From: Pseudoroseomonas aestuarii
GTDB lineage: Bacteria; Pseudomonadota; Alphaproteobacteria; Acetobacterales; Acetobacteraceae
Reading direction: 5' to 3'
DNA length: 64,000 nucleotides
Assembly: GCF_042651065.1 (NCBI RefSeq)
Contig: NZ_JBHSCH010000011.1
Location: 1-64,000, forward strand
Each line of letters opens with the position of its first letter. Position 1 is the stretch's first letter. This document shows positions 13,800 through 22,274 of the stretch, piece by piece. The position numbers and the translations under genes were made by a program. Under the pieces are notes generated by a model. It did no database searches, was not told the origin of the DNA, and saw nothing but the letters and a program-made list of their open reading frames with translations.

Positions 13800-13875
13800 G
13801 TGCCCGTAGCTCAGTCGGTAGAGCACGAGACTTTTAATCTTGGGGTCCAGGGTTCGAGTCCCTGCGGGCACACCA
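13800..13875 (+). tRNA. tRNA-Lys (anticodon UUU)
   Basis: A complete cloverleaf of 76 bases. The acceptor GTGCCCG (13800-13806) pairs with CGGGCAC (13865-13871). The D stem is GCTC/GAGC. The anticodon loop CTTTTAA carries TTT. The T arm is CAGGG-TTCGAGT-CCCTG. The discriminator is A13872, and CCA is encoded at 13873-13875. Confidence 0.97.
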
Positions 13876-14432
13876 TTCCCTTCTCGGAAACTCGCTCTGT
13901 GGCCAAGCCGAGGCCGTCTGGAGATCCAGGTTCCGCCTGGGTTGGCGGAGTGATCCCGGGTCTGGAACGGACCTTCTCCAGAGCTGGGGATCTGGACGAT
14001 TGGATCCCGATCTCCCTGACCCTGTAAAATCAGGAATTCATTGCTGCTCCCCAAAAGGGAAGCGGATCGGCATGGCCCCTGGGTTCCTGCGGAGGAGGGG
14101 CGTGGGACCTGCCTTCAAGGCGAAGCTCAAGCCTCCCGCCCGCAGGTGGGCCGGGCCTGGCGAGCAGGACAGTGCCGCGCCACGGCCGATGCCCCAAACG
14201 CAGGCCGCGCCCGGGCCTGGTGCCGATCAGGCCGGCATGGGTGCCCGAAGGCGCATGACACCGCCCGCCTGCTGCGGGGCACAGCCGATTGGCCGAGGTG
14301 GATGGCCGCCCCTCCACGGTGTGGCCTTGCCAGGCCGCATCCTTGGCGGCGAAGTCATCGCCGGAGAGCCGGCGCACCGGGGGCACGCGCTCGCCCTCCA
14401 AGCCCGCGGAACAGCAGCTCCTCCCAGGGCGG
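13876..14432. other. Non-coding region between tRNA-Lys and the GlxA-type gene
   Basis: No supportable gene in 557 bases. Open frames here have low-complexity, Pro/Arg/Ala-rich translations and overlap the neighbouring gene. CCAGG (13926-13930) and CCTGG (13936-13940) form a small dyad. No clear tRNA terminator with a U-tract is visible. Confidence 0.5.
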
Positions 14433-15458
14433 TCAGGCCGCCGACATCCAGCGGAAGCGCTGCCGGTATTGGTTCGGAGCGATACCGGTCGCGCGCTTGA
14501 AGACACGGCGGAAGGCGGCGGGCTCGGTGTAGCCGACCTCCGCGGCAACCGCGTCGATCGGCGCGTCCGAGGTTTCCAGCATCTGCTTGGCTTCCTCGAT
14601 GCGGAGCGACTGGACGTAGTCGAGCGGAACATAGCCCGTCGCTGCCTGGAAGCGGCGGATGAAGGTTCGGGGCGCCAGGCCGGAGACCTGCGTCATCCCG
14701 GCCACCGGATGGGCGCAGTCGTAGTTCCGGGCAATCCAGAGCTGAGCCGCCGCGACAGCAGCATCCTCGTGCTGGCGTGGCCGGACGCGGGCGGCGAAGG
14801 GCAGCTGCCCGTCGCTGCGGTCCCCGAACAGGAACAGCTTGGCGGTCCGCCGCGCCTCCTCCTCGCCGCAGAAGCGGGCCACGAGGTAGAGCGCAAGGTC
14901 GGTCCAGGAGGCCGAACCACCGGCGGTGACCAGCCGGTGACCGACCCCCGCCGTCACCAGCACGCGCTCGGGATGCAGGCGGACACCGGGATAGCGGCGG
15001 CGGATCTGGTCGGTTGCCGCCCAGTGGCAGGTCGCCTCCTCGCCCTCCAGCAGCCCCGCCTCGGCCAGCATGAGCGACCCTGTGCAGACCGAGCAGACCA
15101 GCGCGCCCTGCGCATGCTGGCGCTGAAGCCACGCCACCGCCTCCGGCCACCGTCCACGGGTGTCCTCGTCCCGCGCCAGGGCGAGGTCGCCGACGACCAC
15201 GATATCCGTCCGCTTCACCTCGGCGAAGCCGAGCTCCGGAGCGATGGGCAGCCCGGCCAGGTTGCGGAATGGCGCCCGGTCCGCAGCGACGATCCGCGGC
15301 AGGAAGCGGGCCGGTCCTGGTGGCCAGCCCGTCAGCATCTCCCAGCCCGAGCCCACGAAGGAGAACACCTCGTAGAGGCCGTTCAGCACGCCCGTGGCGA
15401 TTTCGGGCACGGCCACGAGACAGACCGAGATGCGGGCCGGGGCACGAGGCGCGATCAT
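14433..15458 (-). CDS. GlxA-family transcriptional regulator (DJ-1/PfpI + AraC HTH)
   Basis: Predicted DNA-binding regulator with two parts. The N-terminal DJ-1/PfpI-like domain (about 1-175) has the nucleophile-elbow Cys in LVCSVCTGSLMLAEAGLLEG. The C-terminal AraC-type double helix-turn-helix (about 235-335) includes GLAPRTFIRRFQAATGYVP and VGYTEPAAFRRVFKRATGIAP. The GlxA family senses small molecules, for example in glycine betaine or amide catabolism, but the ligand here is unknown. The ATG at 15456-15458 begins at the domain; a frame reaching 15545 would add an unrelated N-terminus. It is divergent from the Tat-exported gene at 15567, its likeliest target by position. Confidence 0.85.
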   Translation of the reverse strand: MIAPRAPARISVCLVAVPEIATGVLNGLYEVFSFVGSGWEMLTGWPPGPARFLPRIVAADRAPFRNLAGLPIAPELGFAEVKRTDIVVVGDLALARDEDTRGRWPEAVAWLQRQHAQGALVCSVCTGSLMLAEAGLLEGEEATCHWAATDQIRRRYPGVRLHPERVLVTAGVGHRLVTAGGSASWTDLALYLVARFCGEEEARRTAKLFLFGDRSDGQLPFAARVRPRQHEDAAVAAAQLWIARNYDCAHPVAGMTQVSGLAPRTFIRRFQAATGYVPLDYVQSLRIEEAKQMLETSDAPIDAVAAEVGYTEPAAFRRVFKRATGIAPNQYRQRFRWMSAA

Positions 15459-15566
15459 GAGGCCAGCTTGGCATGTCCGGACCGGTTTCGTCGATTCCGC
15501 GTCTGACGCCTCGCGAAGGCCGCATGCGAAGGACAGGCACCGCAACCATGCGGAACGGAGGCTTCG

Positions 15567-16958
15567 ATGCTCGACACCACTAGACGCAAGCTGTACGGCG
15601 CGACGCTGCTCGGCGCCGGCGCGGTCCTCGGCGGGCTGGGTCTTGCCCAGGCGGATGCCCTGGGCGCGCGCGGCAGGACCCTGCTGGATTCACTTGGCAA
15701 CCGCCCGCGCGGCCTGGCGAAGGCGGCCGCCTTCCCGCTGATCGAGGCGATCCACGGCCGCCGGTCCCGCCGCTTCGCCAAGGGCGCGTCGATCCCCGCG
15801 GGGCCGCTCGCCTTCGCCTCGCGCCAGGCGCCGGAAGCGCTGGATCCGCTTGAGCAGATGCTGCTCATCGCCACCATCGCCGGGAACACCGGCTGGGTGG
15901 AGCTGTTCGCCCACCACCCCGGCTACGCGCCCCGCCTGCCCAACTACATCACCGCCGCGGGCGGGCGCAGCTTTCCGTCCTCAGCCGGCTTCAACACCTT
16001 GGAGTTCTTCTTCACCGATGACACCGGGGTGTATTTCCTGCCGACGCGGGACATGACCCCGGTGCCGGCCGCTGCGGGCACGGAGCTGGGTGCCTGGCTC
16101 GACGCGCACCGCGCGCGGATCGTGAAGCTGGCCGATGGCCGGCTCAACATCCCGGCGGCGATGCCGCATATGGAAGGCCACAATACCTGGTGCGCGAACG
16201 TGCCGGGCTCGACCCTGGTGTTCCCGGTGGCCGACCTCGCGCAACACGTCATCCTGCTGCTGCTCTACCTCGTGCAGAACGGCACCGGCATCTACGACGA
16301 CGTGAACGGCCGGCCGATCCCCGGGCTGGAGCGCTACGCGCACCGGCTGAAGCTGGAGGCGGCCTACCCCATGACCTTCCTCGAGCAGGTCGCGCTCACG
16401 GACGTGTCGGTGGAGATGGGCACGGCCTGCTATGCGGGCGCGCTGATGCTGCAGGCGCTCGGCCTCGGCGGGTGGATGTACACCGGGCTCAATCCCTTCA
16501 CGGTGCTGGGGGCGAGCGGCGATCCGGCCGTGCCGGGCCTCGGCTTCCGCTTCGACATGCTGCCGAACAACCCGCTGCCGCATATCACCGGGTTGCCCGG
16601 GGTGTTCGAGGCGCATGTGCCGCCGCACCACGCCAGCATGCGCGCGGCGGTGGAGGCGGCGGTCGCGCGCAAATTCGGCGCGGGCGGCCCCTTCGACCCG
16701 AAGCAGGGCGGGCCCTACCGGGAGAATGCCGCGATCCGCTCCGGCGCCGCCGCGATCGACGCCGAGGCGATCGAGATTGCCGCGCTGATGGCCGAGTATG
16801 TGTTCACGACCTTCGGCCGCTTCCCCGCGACGGTGCCGCCGGTCTTCCTCAAAACCTACCTGCAGGCCCATCGGCTCGACACCGAGTTCTACGATCGGTA
16901 CTTCACGCCGGAAGCCTATCTCCGCACCCATGCCGAGCACGACCGAAACTGGCGTTGA
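15567..16958 (+). CDS. Tat-exported protein of uncertain family, possibly nitroreductase-like
   Basis: I do not recognise this 463-residue protein with confidence. The N-terminus TTRRKLYGATLLGAG resembles a twin-arginine signal and is followed by a short Ala/Gly/Leu-rich segment, so export or membrane anchoring of a folded, perhaps cofactor-bearing, protein is likely. Three stretches recall the nitroreductase/SagB fold: HGRRSRRFAKG near residue 64, GRSFPSSAGFNTLEFFF near 133, and MLQALGLGGWMYTGL near 295. A hydrophobic stretch VILLLLYLVQNG lies near residue 228. The start is supported by GGAGG five bases before the ATG. It is divergent from the GlxA-type gene and followed by a perfect 11-bp hairpin. 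Substrate and cofactor are unknown. Confidence 0.6.
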   Translation: MLDTTRRKLYGATLLGAGAVLGGLGLAQADALGARGRTLLDSLGNRPRGLAKAAAFPLIEAIHGRRSRRFAKGASIPAGPLAFASRQAPEALDPLEQMLLIATIAGNTGWVELFAHHPGYAPRLPNYITAAGGRSFPSSAGFNTLEFFFTDDTGVYFLPTRDMTPVPAAAGTELGAWLDAHRARIVKLADGRLNIPAAMPHMEGHNTWCANVPGSTLVFPVADLAQHVILLLLYLVQNGTGIYDDVNGRPIPGLERYAHRLKLEAAYPMTFLEQVALTDVSVEMGTACYAGALMLQALGLGGWMYTGLNPFTVLGASGDPAVPGLGFRFDMLPNNPLPHITGLPGVFEAHVPPHHASMRAAVEAAVARKFGAGGPFDPKQGGPYRENAAIRSGAAAIDAEAIEIAALMAEYVFTTFGRFPATVPPVFLKTYLQAHRLDTEFYDRYFTPEAYLRTHAEHDRNWR

Positions 16959-17753
16959 GGACGCGCCGGCAGGCGAGTACGGGCCGGCAGGCGAGCGGCA
17001 CCTGGCGCGGAAAGGAAGGGCCAGGTGCCGCCAGGGCGCGACTTGCCCGGCGATGGGATTTGCCCAGGGAGGGGAGGGGGTGATGCTCTTCTCGCCACAC
17101 CGGGCCTTTCGGGCGCAGAGCCCGTCCCCCTGCACCACTGGACGCACGCCACGGCCGACCGGGACGTGGCGCTGGCACGGCACGCCGCCATCTCCACCGC
17201 CGCTTGGGGGAAGGGAAAGGCCGGCGCTTTCTCCAGCCGTCACGGCAGGCCAGGGACCACCACGAAGCCTTTCCCCTGCATGCCCGCCTGTGGCCGCTTG
17301 CCTGGTGCCCTGCGGGCCGTCCCAGGATGTGTCCCATCGCCTGCCGCAACAATGCGGTACTCCCTATGTCTCTCCCGCCTCATCCACTTCCTGTCGATAA
17401 TCGTATAAAGAAAATTATTGTAAACTATCGCCCCGCAAAGCCCGAACTTTCCCCGCAAACGCACCCACCACACAAAGCGGCCGACAAGCAACGAAAGAGA
17501 GGGGTCCCGGCCGCCACCGCGCGGCACGTCACCGGCACAGCAGCATTCGCCCGCCAGGCCCGCCGGAAAGGCTGGGCCGCCCGGGAAGACCTCTGGCACG
17601 ACCCTGAAGGCATGGGGACTGCCCGGGCCTGCACCATCACAGCCGCAGGCAGGGCAGGAGGACCGGCACATCCTCCGGTTCGCGGCCAGCGGAAAGCCGC
17701 GTCACGCTCCGTTGCTGGTGCCTCGGCGGCAAGGGCGCTAAGCACGCCCCACC
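16959..17753. other. Long non-coding region with an AT-rich pocket
   Basis: About 795 bases without a supportable gene. It holds a 13-bp direct repeat GCCGGCAGGCGAG (16965-16977 and 16983-16995), a perfect hairpin (16996-17030), and an AT-rich pocket (about 17395-17430) that stands out in this GC-rich DNA. The pocket contains nested dyads, CGATA (17395-17399) with TATCG (17426-17430), and ATAAT (17397-17401) with ATTAT (17414-17418). It could be a promoter or protein-binding site, or mark decayed DNA. Its distance to the next start is about 320 bases. Confidence 0.5.
16996..17030 (+). terminator. Perfect hairpin after the Tat-exported gene
   Basis: CGGCACCTGGC (16996-17006) and GCCAGGTGCCG (17020-17030) pair over 11 bp around a 13-base purine-rich loop, 37 bases after the stop codon. 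No U-tract follows. Confidence 0.45.
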
Positions 17754-18842
17754 ATGCCGTCGCCCGAACTCACCGTCGTGATTCCCTGCTACAACGAGGC
17801 CCCCAACGTCGCGCCCATGGTGGAACGGCTGGAGGCGGCGCTTGGCGGAATCGCCTGGGAAGCCATCTTCGTCGATGACAACAGCCCCGACGGCACGGCC
17901 CAGGTGGCGCGCGGCATCGCGGCGCGGGACCCGCGCATCCGCTGCATCCGGCGCGTCGGCCGGCGCGGCCTGTCCTCGGCCTGCGTCGAGGGCATGCTTG
18001 CTTCCTCGGCCAGTTATGTTGCCGTCATCGACGGTGACCTGCAGCACGACGAGACATTGCTGCCACGCATGCTGGCAGCGCTGCGGGCGGGCGAGGGGGA
18101 TGTCGCCATCGGCAGCCGCCATGTGGCGGGGGGCGAGGCGGCGGAGGGCTTCTCCTCCCTGCGGCGGCGCATCAGCGATGGCGGCACCACGCTTGCGCAG
18201 TTCTTCCTTCCCGTGCCGGTGGCCGACCCGATGAGCGGCTTCTTCATGCTGCCGCGCCCGCTGGCCGAGGAGATCGCGCCGCGCCTGACCGGCCGGGGCT
18301 TCAAGATCCTGCTGGACCTGCTGCTCTCCGCCGGCCGCAAGCTGCGCGTGGTGGAACTGCCCTACACCTTCCGCCCGCGCCAGGCCGGCGAATCCAAGCT
18401 CGACGCCACGGTGCTGCTCGATTTCCTGGCCCTGCTGCTGGACAAGTGGTCGCATGGGCTGCTGCCGCTGCGCTTCCTGGCCTTCGCCGCCGTGGGCGCC
18501 ATCGGCATCGTGGTGCATCTGGCGGTGCTCTCGCTGGCGCTCGGGCCGCTGCCCTTCGCGCAGGCCCAATGGGTGGCCAGCCTCGTGGCGATGACGGCGA
18601 ATTTCGTGCTGAACAACCGCATCACCTACAGCGACGTGCGGCTGCGGGGTGCCGCGCTGTGGCGCGGGCTGGCGGTGTTCTACCTGGTCTGCGGCGTCGG
18701 CGTGGCGGCCAATGTCGGCATCGCCGACCTGCTGATGCGCGACGAGCTGGCGAGCTGGGGCCTGGCCGGCGCGGCCGGCGCGCTGCTGACGGTGGTGTGG
18801 AACTACGCCGTCTCCGCCACCCTCGTCTGGCGGGCCCGCTGA
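17754..18842 (+). CDS. Family 2 glycosyltransferase with GtrA domain (polyprenyl-phosphate sugar synthase)
   Basis: Predicted to move a sugar from a nucleotide sugar onto polyprenyl phosphate at the cytoplasmic face. The GT2 domain (about 1-225) resembles dolichyl-phosphate mannose synthase: TVVIPCYNEAPNVAPMV, FVDDNSPDGTA, a metal site VIDGDLQHDE, and SRHVAGGE. A GtrA-like membrane domain follows (about 240-362) with LRFLAFAAVGAIGIVVHL, TANFVLNNRITYSD and later helices. Its stop overlaps the start of a GT39 gene, which would use the lipid-linked sugar as donor. The sugar cannot be read from sequence. Only a weak ribosome-binding site precedes the ATG. Confidence 0.88.
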   Translation: MPSPELTVVIPCYNEAPNVAPMVERLEAALGGIAWEAIFVDDNSPDGTAQVARGIAARDPRIRCIRRVGRRGLSSACVEGMLASSASYVAVIDGDLQHDETLLPRMLAALRAGEGDVAIGSRHVAGGEAAEGFSSLRRRISDGGTTLAQFFLPVPVADPMSGFFMLPRPLAEEIAPRLTGRGFKILLDLLLSAGRKLRVVELPYTFRPRQAGESKLDATVLLDFLALLLDKWSHGLLPLRFLAFAAVGAIGIVVHLAVLSLALGPLPFAQAQWVASLVAMTANFVLNNRITYSDVRLRGAALWRGLAVFYLVCGVGVAANVGIADLLMRDELASWGLAGAAGALLTVVWNYAVSATLVWRAR

Positions 18843-20308
18843 TGGGTGCGCGCTGGAGCGGCGCCACCTGGTTGTGGGCGCTGGCGGCGCTGACCCTGCT
18901 GCGCCTCGCCGCCGCGTGGTGGCTGCCGCCGGCGCCGGACGAGGCCTATTACTGGGTCTGGGGCCGTGCCCTCTCGCTCAGCTACTACGACCACCCGCCG
19001 ATGGTGGCGCTGTGGACGGCGCTCGGCTCAGCCCTGGCGGGCGACACGGCGCTGGGGCTGCGGCTGCTCGGGCCGCTGGGCGTCGCCGCCGCCTCGCTGC
19101 TGCTGGCCGATGCGGGGGAGCGTCTCTTTCCCGGCCGGCAGGCCGGGCCCTGGGCCGCGGCGCTGCTGAACGCCACGCTGCTCTTCGGTGCCGGCGCGGT
19201 GCTGATGACGCCGGACACGCCGCTGCTGGTGTTCTGGTGCGCCGCCCTCTGGGCGCTGGCGCGGCTGCAGGCCAGCCAGGACGGGCGCTGGTGGCTGGCC
19301 TTCGGCCTGCTCGCGGGGCTCGGGCTGCTGTCCAAGTACACCACCGTGCTGCTGGGCGGCGGCGTGGTGCTGTGGCTGCTGCTGGAACCAGGCGCGCGGC
19401 GCTGGCTGGCCGATTGGCGCCTCTGGGCCGGCGGCGCGCTGGCGCTGCTGGTGTTCAGCCCCGTCATCCTCTGGAACGCCCAGCACGACTGGGTGAGCTT
19501 CGCCAAGCAGGGCGGACGGGCGGGCGCCACCGCCACCGGCTCCGCGCTGCGCTACCTGGGCGAATTGGTGGGCGGGCAGGCGGGGCTGGCCACACCCATC
19601 ATCTTCCTGCTCTGCGCTGCCGGCACGGTGGCCGCCTGCCGCCTGTGGTGGCGCCGGGGCGAGGGCGCGGCGGCGGCCGGGCTGCTGGCCGCCATCACCG
19701 TGCCCACGGCGCTGCTGTTCCTGTGGCAGGCCACCGGCAGCCGGGTGCAGGGCAACTGGCCGGCCATCCTCTATCCCACGGCCTGCCTCGCCGCCGCGGG
19801 CTGCCTCGGCGCCCGCTGGGCACGCTGGCGCCGGCCGGGCGTGGCGCTGGGGCTGGGGCTGACCCTGCTGGTGCTGGTGCAGGCCGCCTTCGCGCCGCTG
19901 CCGCTGCCCCGGCGCAGCGATCCCACCCTGGCGCGGCTCGGCGGCTGGGCCGAATTCGCCGCCACGCTGGAGGCGGAGCGCGCGGCGCGCGGCGCCGCCT
20001 TCATCGCCGCCGAGGAATACGGCCTGGCCAGCGAGCTGGCGCTGCACCTGCCGCCCGCCACCCGCGTCGTCGCCCTCGGCGACCGGTGGGACCTGTTCGA
20101 CCTCGCCGCGCCGCCGCCCGGCGGCACCGGGCTGCTGGTGCGCAGCGAGCGTCGCGGCGGTCCGCCGCTCTGGCCGGGTGCGGTGGAGGAGGGGGGCGTG
20201 ACGCGCGCCCGGCATGGCATCGAGGCCGAACGCTACCGGTTGCACCGCGTGGTGGTGCCGGCGGATGCGGCGGCCCCGCCGCTGGTGCTGCTGCCCGCCC
20301 GCCGCTGA
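18842..20308 (+). CDS. GT39/ArnT-like membrane glycosyltransferase
   Basis: Polytopic inner-membrane enzyme of the PMT/ArnT group, expected to take a sugar from a polyprenyl phosphate donor and attach it to an acceptor on the periplasmic side. The first loop after helix one carries the family motif APDEAYYWVWGRALSLSYYD with the acidic Asp-Glu pair, followed by HPPMVALWTALG. At least eight hydrophobic helices follow, then a soluble C-terminal part of about 120 residues. The ATG at 18842 forms a TGATG junction with the upstream GT2-GtrA gene. The pair makes a donor-plus-transferase unit. Lipid A, a glycan or a protein are all possible acceptors. Confidence 0.85.
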   Translation: MGARWSGATWLWALAALTLLRLAAAWWLPPAPDEAYYWVWGRALSLSYYDHPPMVALWTALGSALAGDTALGLRLLGPLGVAAASLLLADAGERLFPGRQAGPWAAALLNATLLFGAGAVLMTPDTPLLVFWCAALWALARLQASQDGRWWLAFGLLAGLGLLSKYTTVLLGGGVVLWLLLEPGARRWLADWRLWAGGALALLVFSPVILWNAQHDWVSFAKQGGRAGATATGSALRYLGELVGGQAGLATPIIFLLCAAGTVAACRLWWRRGEGAAAAGLLAAITVPTALLFLWQATGSRVQGNWPAILYPTACLAAAGCLGARWARWRRPGVALGLGLTLLVLVQAAFAPLPLPRRSDPTLARLGGWAEFAATLEAERAARGAAFIAAEEYGLASELALHLPPATRVVALGDRWDLFDLAAPPPGGTGLLVRSERRGGPPLWPGAVEEGGVTRARHGIEAERYRLHRVVVPADAAAPPLVLLPARR

Positions 20309-20310
20309 GG

Positions 20311-20350
20311 CCTTTCCCTCTCCCGCGGGCGGCCTACATGCTGGGAAAGG
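20311..20350 (+). terminator. Inverted repeat between GT39 gene and msrP
   Basis: CCTTTCCC (20311-20318) and GGGAAAGG (20343-20350) are a perfect 8-bp inverted repeat with a 24-base loop. It begins just after the GT39 stop and ends 16 bases before the msrP start, so it could be a weak terminator or a leader structure. Confidence 0.3.
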
Positions 20351-20366
20351 TTCAGGGAGACGAGCC

Positions 20367-21314
20367 ATGCCGATCCGCATTCCCCGGGGCTGGGAACTGC
20401 CCGAATCCGCCGCCACGCCGGAGCATCTGGTGCTGGGGCGGCGCAAGGCGCTGGGCCTCGGCGGGCTGATCGCCGCTGGCGCGGCGCTGCCCTGGCAGGG
20501 CGCGCGGGCGCAGGCGGCCAGCCCGATGGCCGCCATGCGCAACCCCGCCTTCCGCCCCGAGCGCGCCCTGACGCCGGAGAAGGACGCCACCAGCTACAAC
20601 AACTACTATGAGTTCGGCAGCAGCAAGAACGTGGCCTCCGCCGCCGCCCGCCTGCCGCAGCGCCCCTGGACGCTGAAGCTGGAAGGCATGGTGGACAACC
20701 CGCAGGAGCTCGGCCTCGACGACCTGCTGAAGAAGGTGAGCCTGGAGGAGCGGGTGCTGCGGCACCGCTGCGTCGAGGCCTGGGCGATGACCGTGCCCTG
20801 GACCGGCTTTCCGATGGCCGAGCTGCTGAAGCTGGCCGGGCCGCAATCCGGCGCGAAGTTCGTCGAGTTCCACACGGTGGCCGACCGCGGCACCATGCCC
20901 GGCCTGCGGCAGAGCTGGTACCCCTGGCCCTATGTCGAGGGCTGCACACTGGCCGAGGCGGCGAACGAGCTGTGCTTCATGGCGGTGGGCCTCTACGGCA
21001 AGCCGGTGACGCCGCAGAATGGCGGCCCCATCCGTGTGCTGTTCCCGTGGAAGTACGGCTTCAAGAGCGGCAAGGCGATCACCACCATCCGCTTCACCGA
21101 CAAGCGCCCCGTCTCCTTCTGGGAGCAGTTGCAGCCGACGGAATACGGCTTCTGGGCCAATGTGAACCCCGAGGTGCCGCATCCGCGCTGGAGCCAGGCG
21201 CATGAGCGGCTGCTCGGCAGCAACGAGCGCGTGCCGACGAAGCTGTTCAACGGCTATGGCGAGTACGTCGCCAGCCTCTATGCGGGGCTGGAGAAGGAAA
21301 AGCTCTACCTCTGA
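20367..21314 (+). CDS. msrP: Protein-methionine-sulfoxide reductase catalytic subunit
   Basis: Periplasmic molybdopterin enzyme that repairs oxidised methionine in envelope proteins. The Tat signal is at residues 24-50 (GRRKALGLGG, a hydrophobic core, then ARAQA). The sulfite-oxidase-type fold has its molybdenum-ligand Cys135 in LRHRCVEAWAM, then VEGCTLAEAANEL and LFPWKYGFKSGKAI. The ATG at 20367 has GGGAG upstream and begins at the conserved N-terminus, giving 315 residues. The partner membrane haem protein MsrQ is usually encoded next to MsrP; it is not in this window, where the next gene is an opposing cupin. Confidence 0.93.
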   Translation: MPIRIPRGWELPESAATPEHLVLGRRKALGLGGLIAAGAALPWQGARAQAASPMAAMRNPAFRPERALTPEKDATSYNNYYEFGSSKNVASAAARLPQRPWTLKLEGMVDNPQELGLDDLLKKVSLEERVLRHRCVEAWAMTVPWTGFPMAELLKLAGPQSGAKFVEFHTVADRGTMPGLRQSWYPWPYVEGCTLAEAANELCFMAVGLYGKPVTPQNGGPIRVLFPWKYGFKSGKAITTIRFTDKRPVSFWEQLQPTEYGFWANVNPEVPHPRWSQAHERLLGSNERVPTKLFNGYGEYVASLYAGLEKEKLYL

Positions 21315-21356
21315 GGCTGCGGCACGGCGGCTGCTGCACGGCCTCGGCCTTGCCGC

Positions 21357-21773
21357 TCAGGCCGGCACCAGCCCGTGCCGCAGCATGATCTCGCGCGCCT
21401 TCGCCGGGTCCGGCCTGCCGGATTTCAGCAGGGCCGCCAGTTCGCGGAAGTATTCGGGGCCGAGCACGCCCGGGGTGAGGATGCAGAGGCAGCTGGCCGG
21501 CGCCCCGCTGCGGTTGCTGAAGCCATGCACCGCGCCGCGCGGGATGAACAGGCTCTCGCCCGGCCCCACCTCCCGGTCCTGGCCCTCCACCGTGAAGGTC
21601 ACGGTGCCGGAGAGGCCATAGACCGTCTCCTCCCAGCTTTCATGGTAGTGCGGCACCGGCATGCGCCCCTCCGGCTGGAGGGTCATCTCGAACATGTCGA
21701 GGCTGCCGCCCGTCTCGTGCCGGTCGCGCAGGAAGCGCAGCTTGAGCGAGCCGAAATCGATGTGCTCAGCCAT
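21357..21773 (-). CDS. Cupin-domain protein
   Basis: A single small cupin of 138 residues. The metal-binding motif one is MPVPHYHESWEETVYGLSG (His-x-His, then Glu). Motif two is around GESLFIPRGAVHGFSN, with Pro and His in place. Such proteins range from enzymes to sugar- or metabolite-binding proteins; no substrate can be assigned. The gene is alone on the minus strand between msrP (convergent) and the NUDIX-Gld cluster, with 66 bases separating it from the latter. Confidence 0.8.
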   Translation of the reverse strand: MAEHIDFGSLKLRFLRDRHETGGSLDMFEMTLQPEGRMPVPHYHESWEETVYGLSGTVTFTVEGQDREVGPGESLFIPRGAVHGFSNRSGAPASCLCILTPGVLGPEYFRELAALLKSGRPDPAKAREIMLRHGLVPA

Positions 21774-21839
21774 GGTCCACCTTTGAGGCCGGACCCAGCA
21801 TAGGGCGCGGGCTGCGGCGAGTCTCGCCTCCGGCGGGGG

Positions 21840-22274
21840 TCAGCCGGCCAGCCGCTTCCGCCCCTCGGCGATGGCGCGGACCGCCTCCTCCCACAGCCCG
21901 AGGCCAGCGAGTTCTTCCGGCGGGAAGAAGCGCGCCTCGCTGACATCGTCGCCGGCCACCGGCTCGCCGCCCGTCCACTGCCCGGCGAAGTCGATGATGG
22001 TGTAGTGGAAGCGGGCGCGCCCGGCCTCGTCATGGTTCAGCGCGTCCACCACCACCGCCACGGTGAGGGGGCCGACGGTGATGCCGGCCTCCTCCATCAG
22101 CTCGCGCCGCGCCGCGGCCTCGGCCGTCTCGCCCAGGTGCTGGGCGCCGCCGGGGATCGACCATTCCCCCATGCGCGGCGGCTTGCTGCGGCGGACCAGC
22201 AGCACATCCTCCCCGCGGAAGGCGATGACGCCGATGCCGACCCAGGGCCGGTCCGGATATTCCCGGCTGCTCAC
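21840..22274 (-). CDS. NUDIX hydrolase
   Basis: Predicted cytoplasmic pyrophosphohydrolase of 144 residues. The NUDIX box is canonical: GAQHLGE, seven residues, then RELMEEAGI (Gx5Ex7REUxEExGU). The N-terminal SREYPDRPWVGIGVIAF strand and the SIPGG turn are typical of the ADP-ribose or nucleotide-sugar branches, but the substrate is not clear. The GTG start shares four bases with the stop of the upstream DUF4340 gene (GTGA), so it is probably the last gene of the Gld-type ABC operon. A longer frame reaching 22448 only reads through that gene. Confidence 0.87.
   Translation of the reverse strand: MSSREYPDRPWVGIGVIAFRGEDVLLVRRSKPPRMGEWSIPGGAQHLGETAEAAARRELMEEAGITVGPLTVAVVVDALNHDEAGRARFHYTIIDFAGQWTGGEPVAGDDVSEARFFPPEELAGLGLWEEAVRAIAEGRKRLAG

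Noticed and set aside
13800..13875. Integration site of a mobile element at tRNA-Lys
   Set aside because: No integrase and no duplicated tRNA 3' end seen downstream; the following region is merely non-coding.
14000..14632. Open frames on both strands downstream of tRNA-Lys
   Set aside because: Overlap the GlxA-type gene, have Pro/Arg/Ala-rich translations, no ribosome-binding site and no recognisable motif.
17025..17878. Open frames across the gene-free stretch before the GT2-GtrA gene
   Set aside because: Short, compositionally biased, interrupted by the AT-rich pocket and partly overlapping the real glycosyltransferase start.
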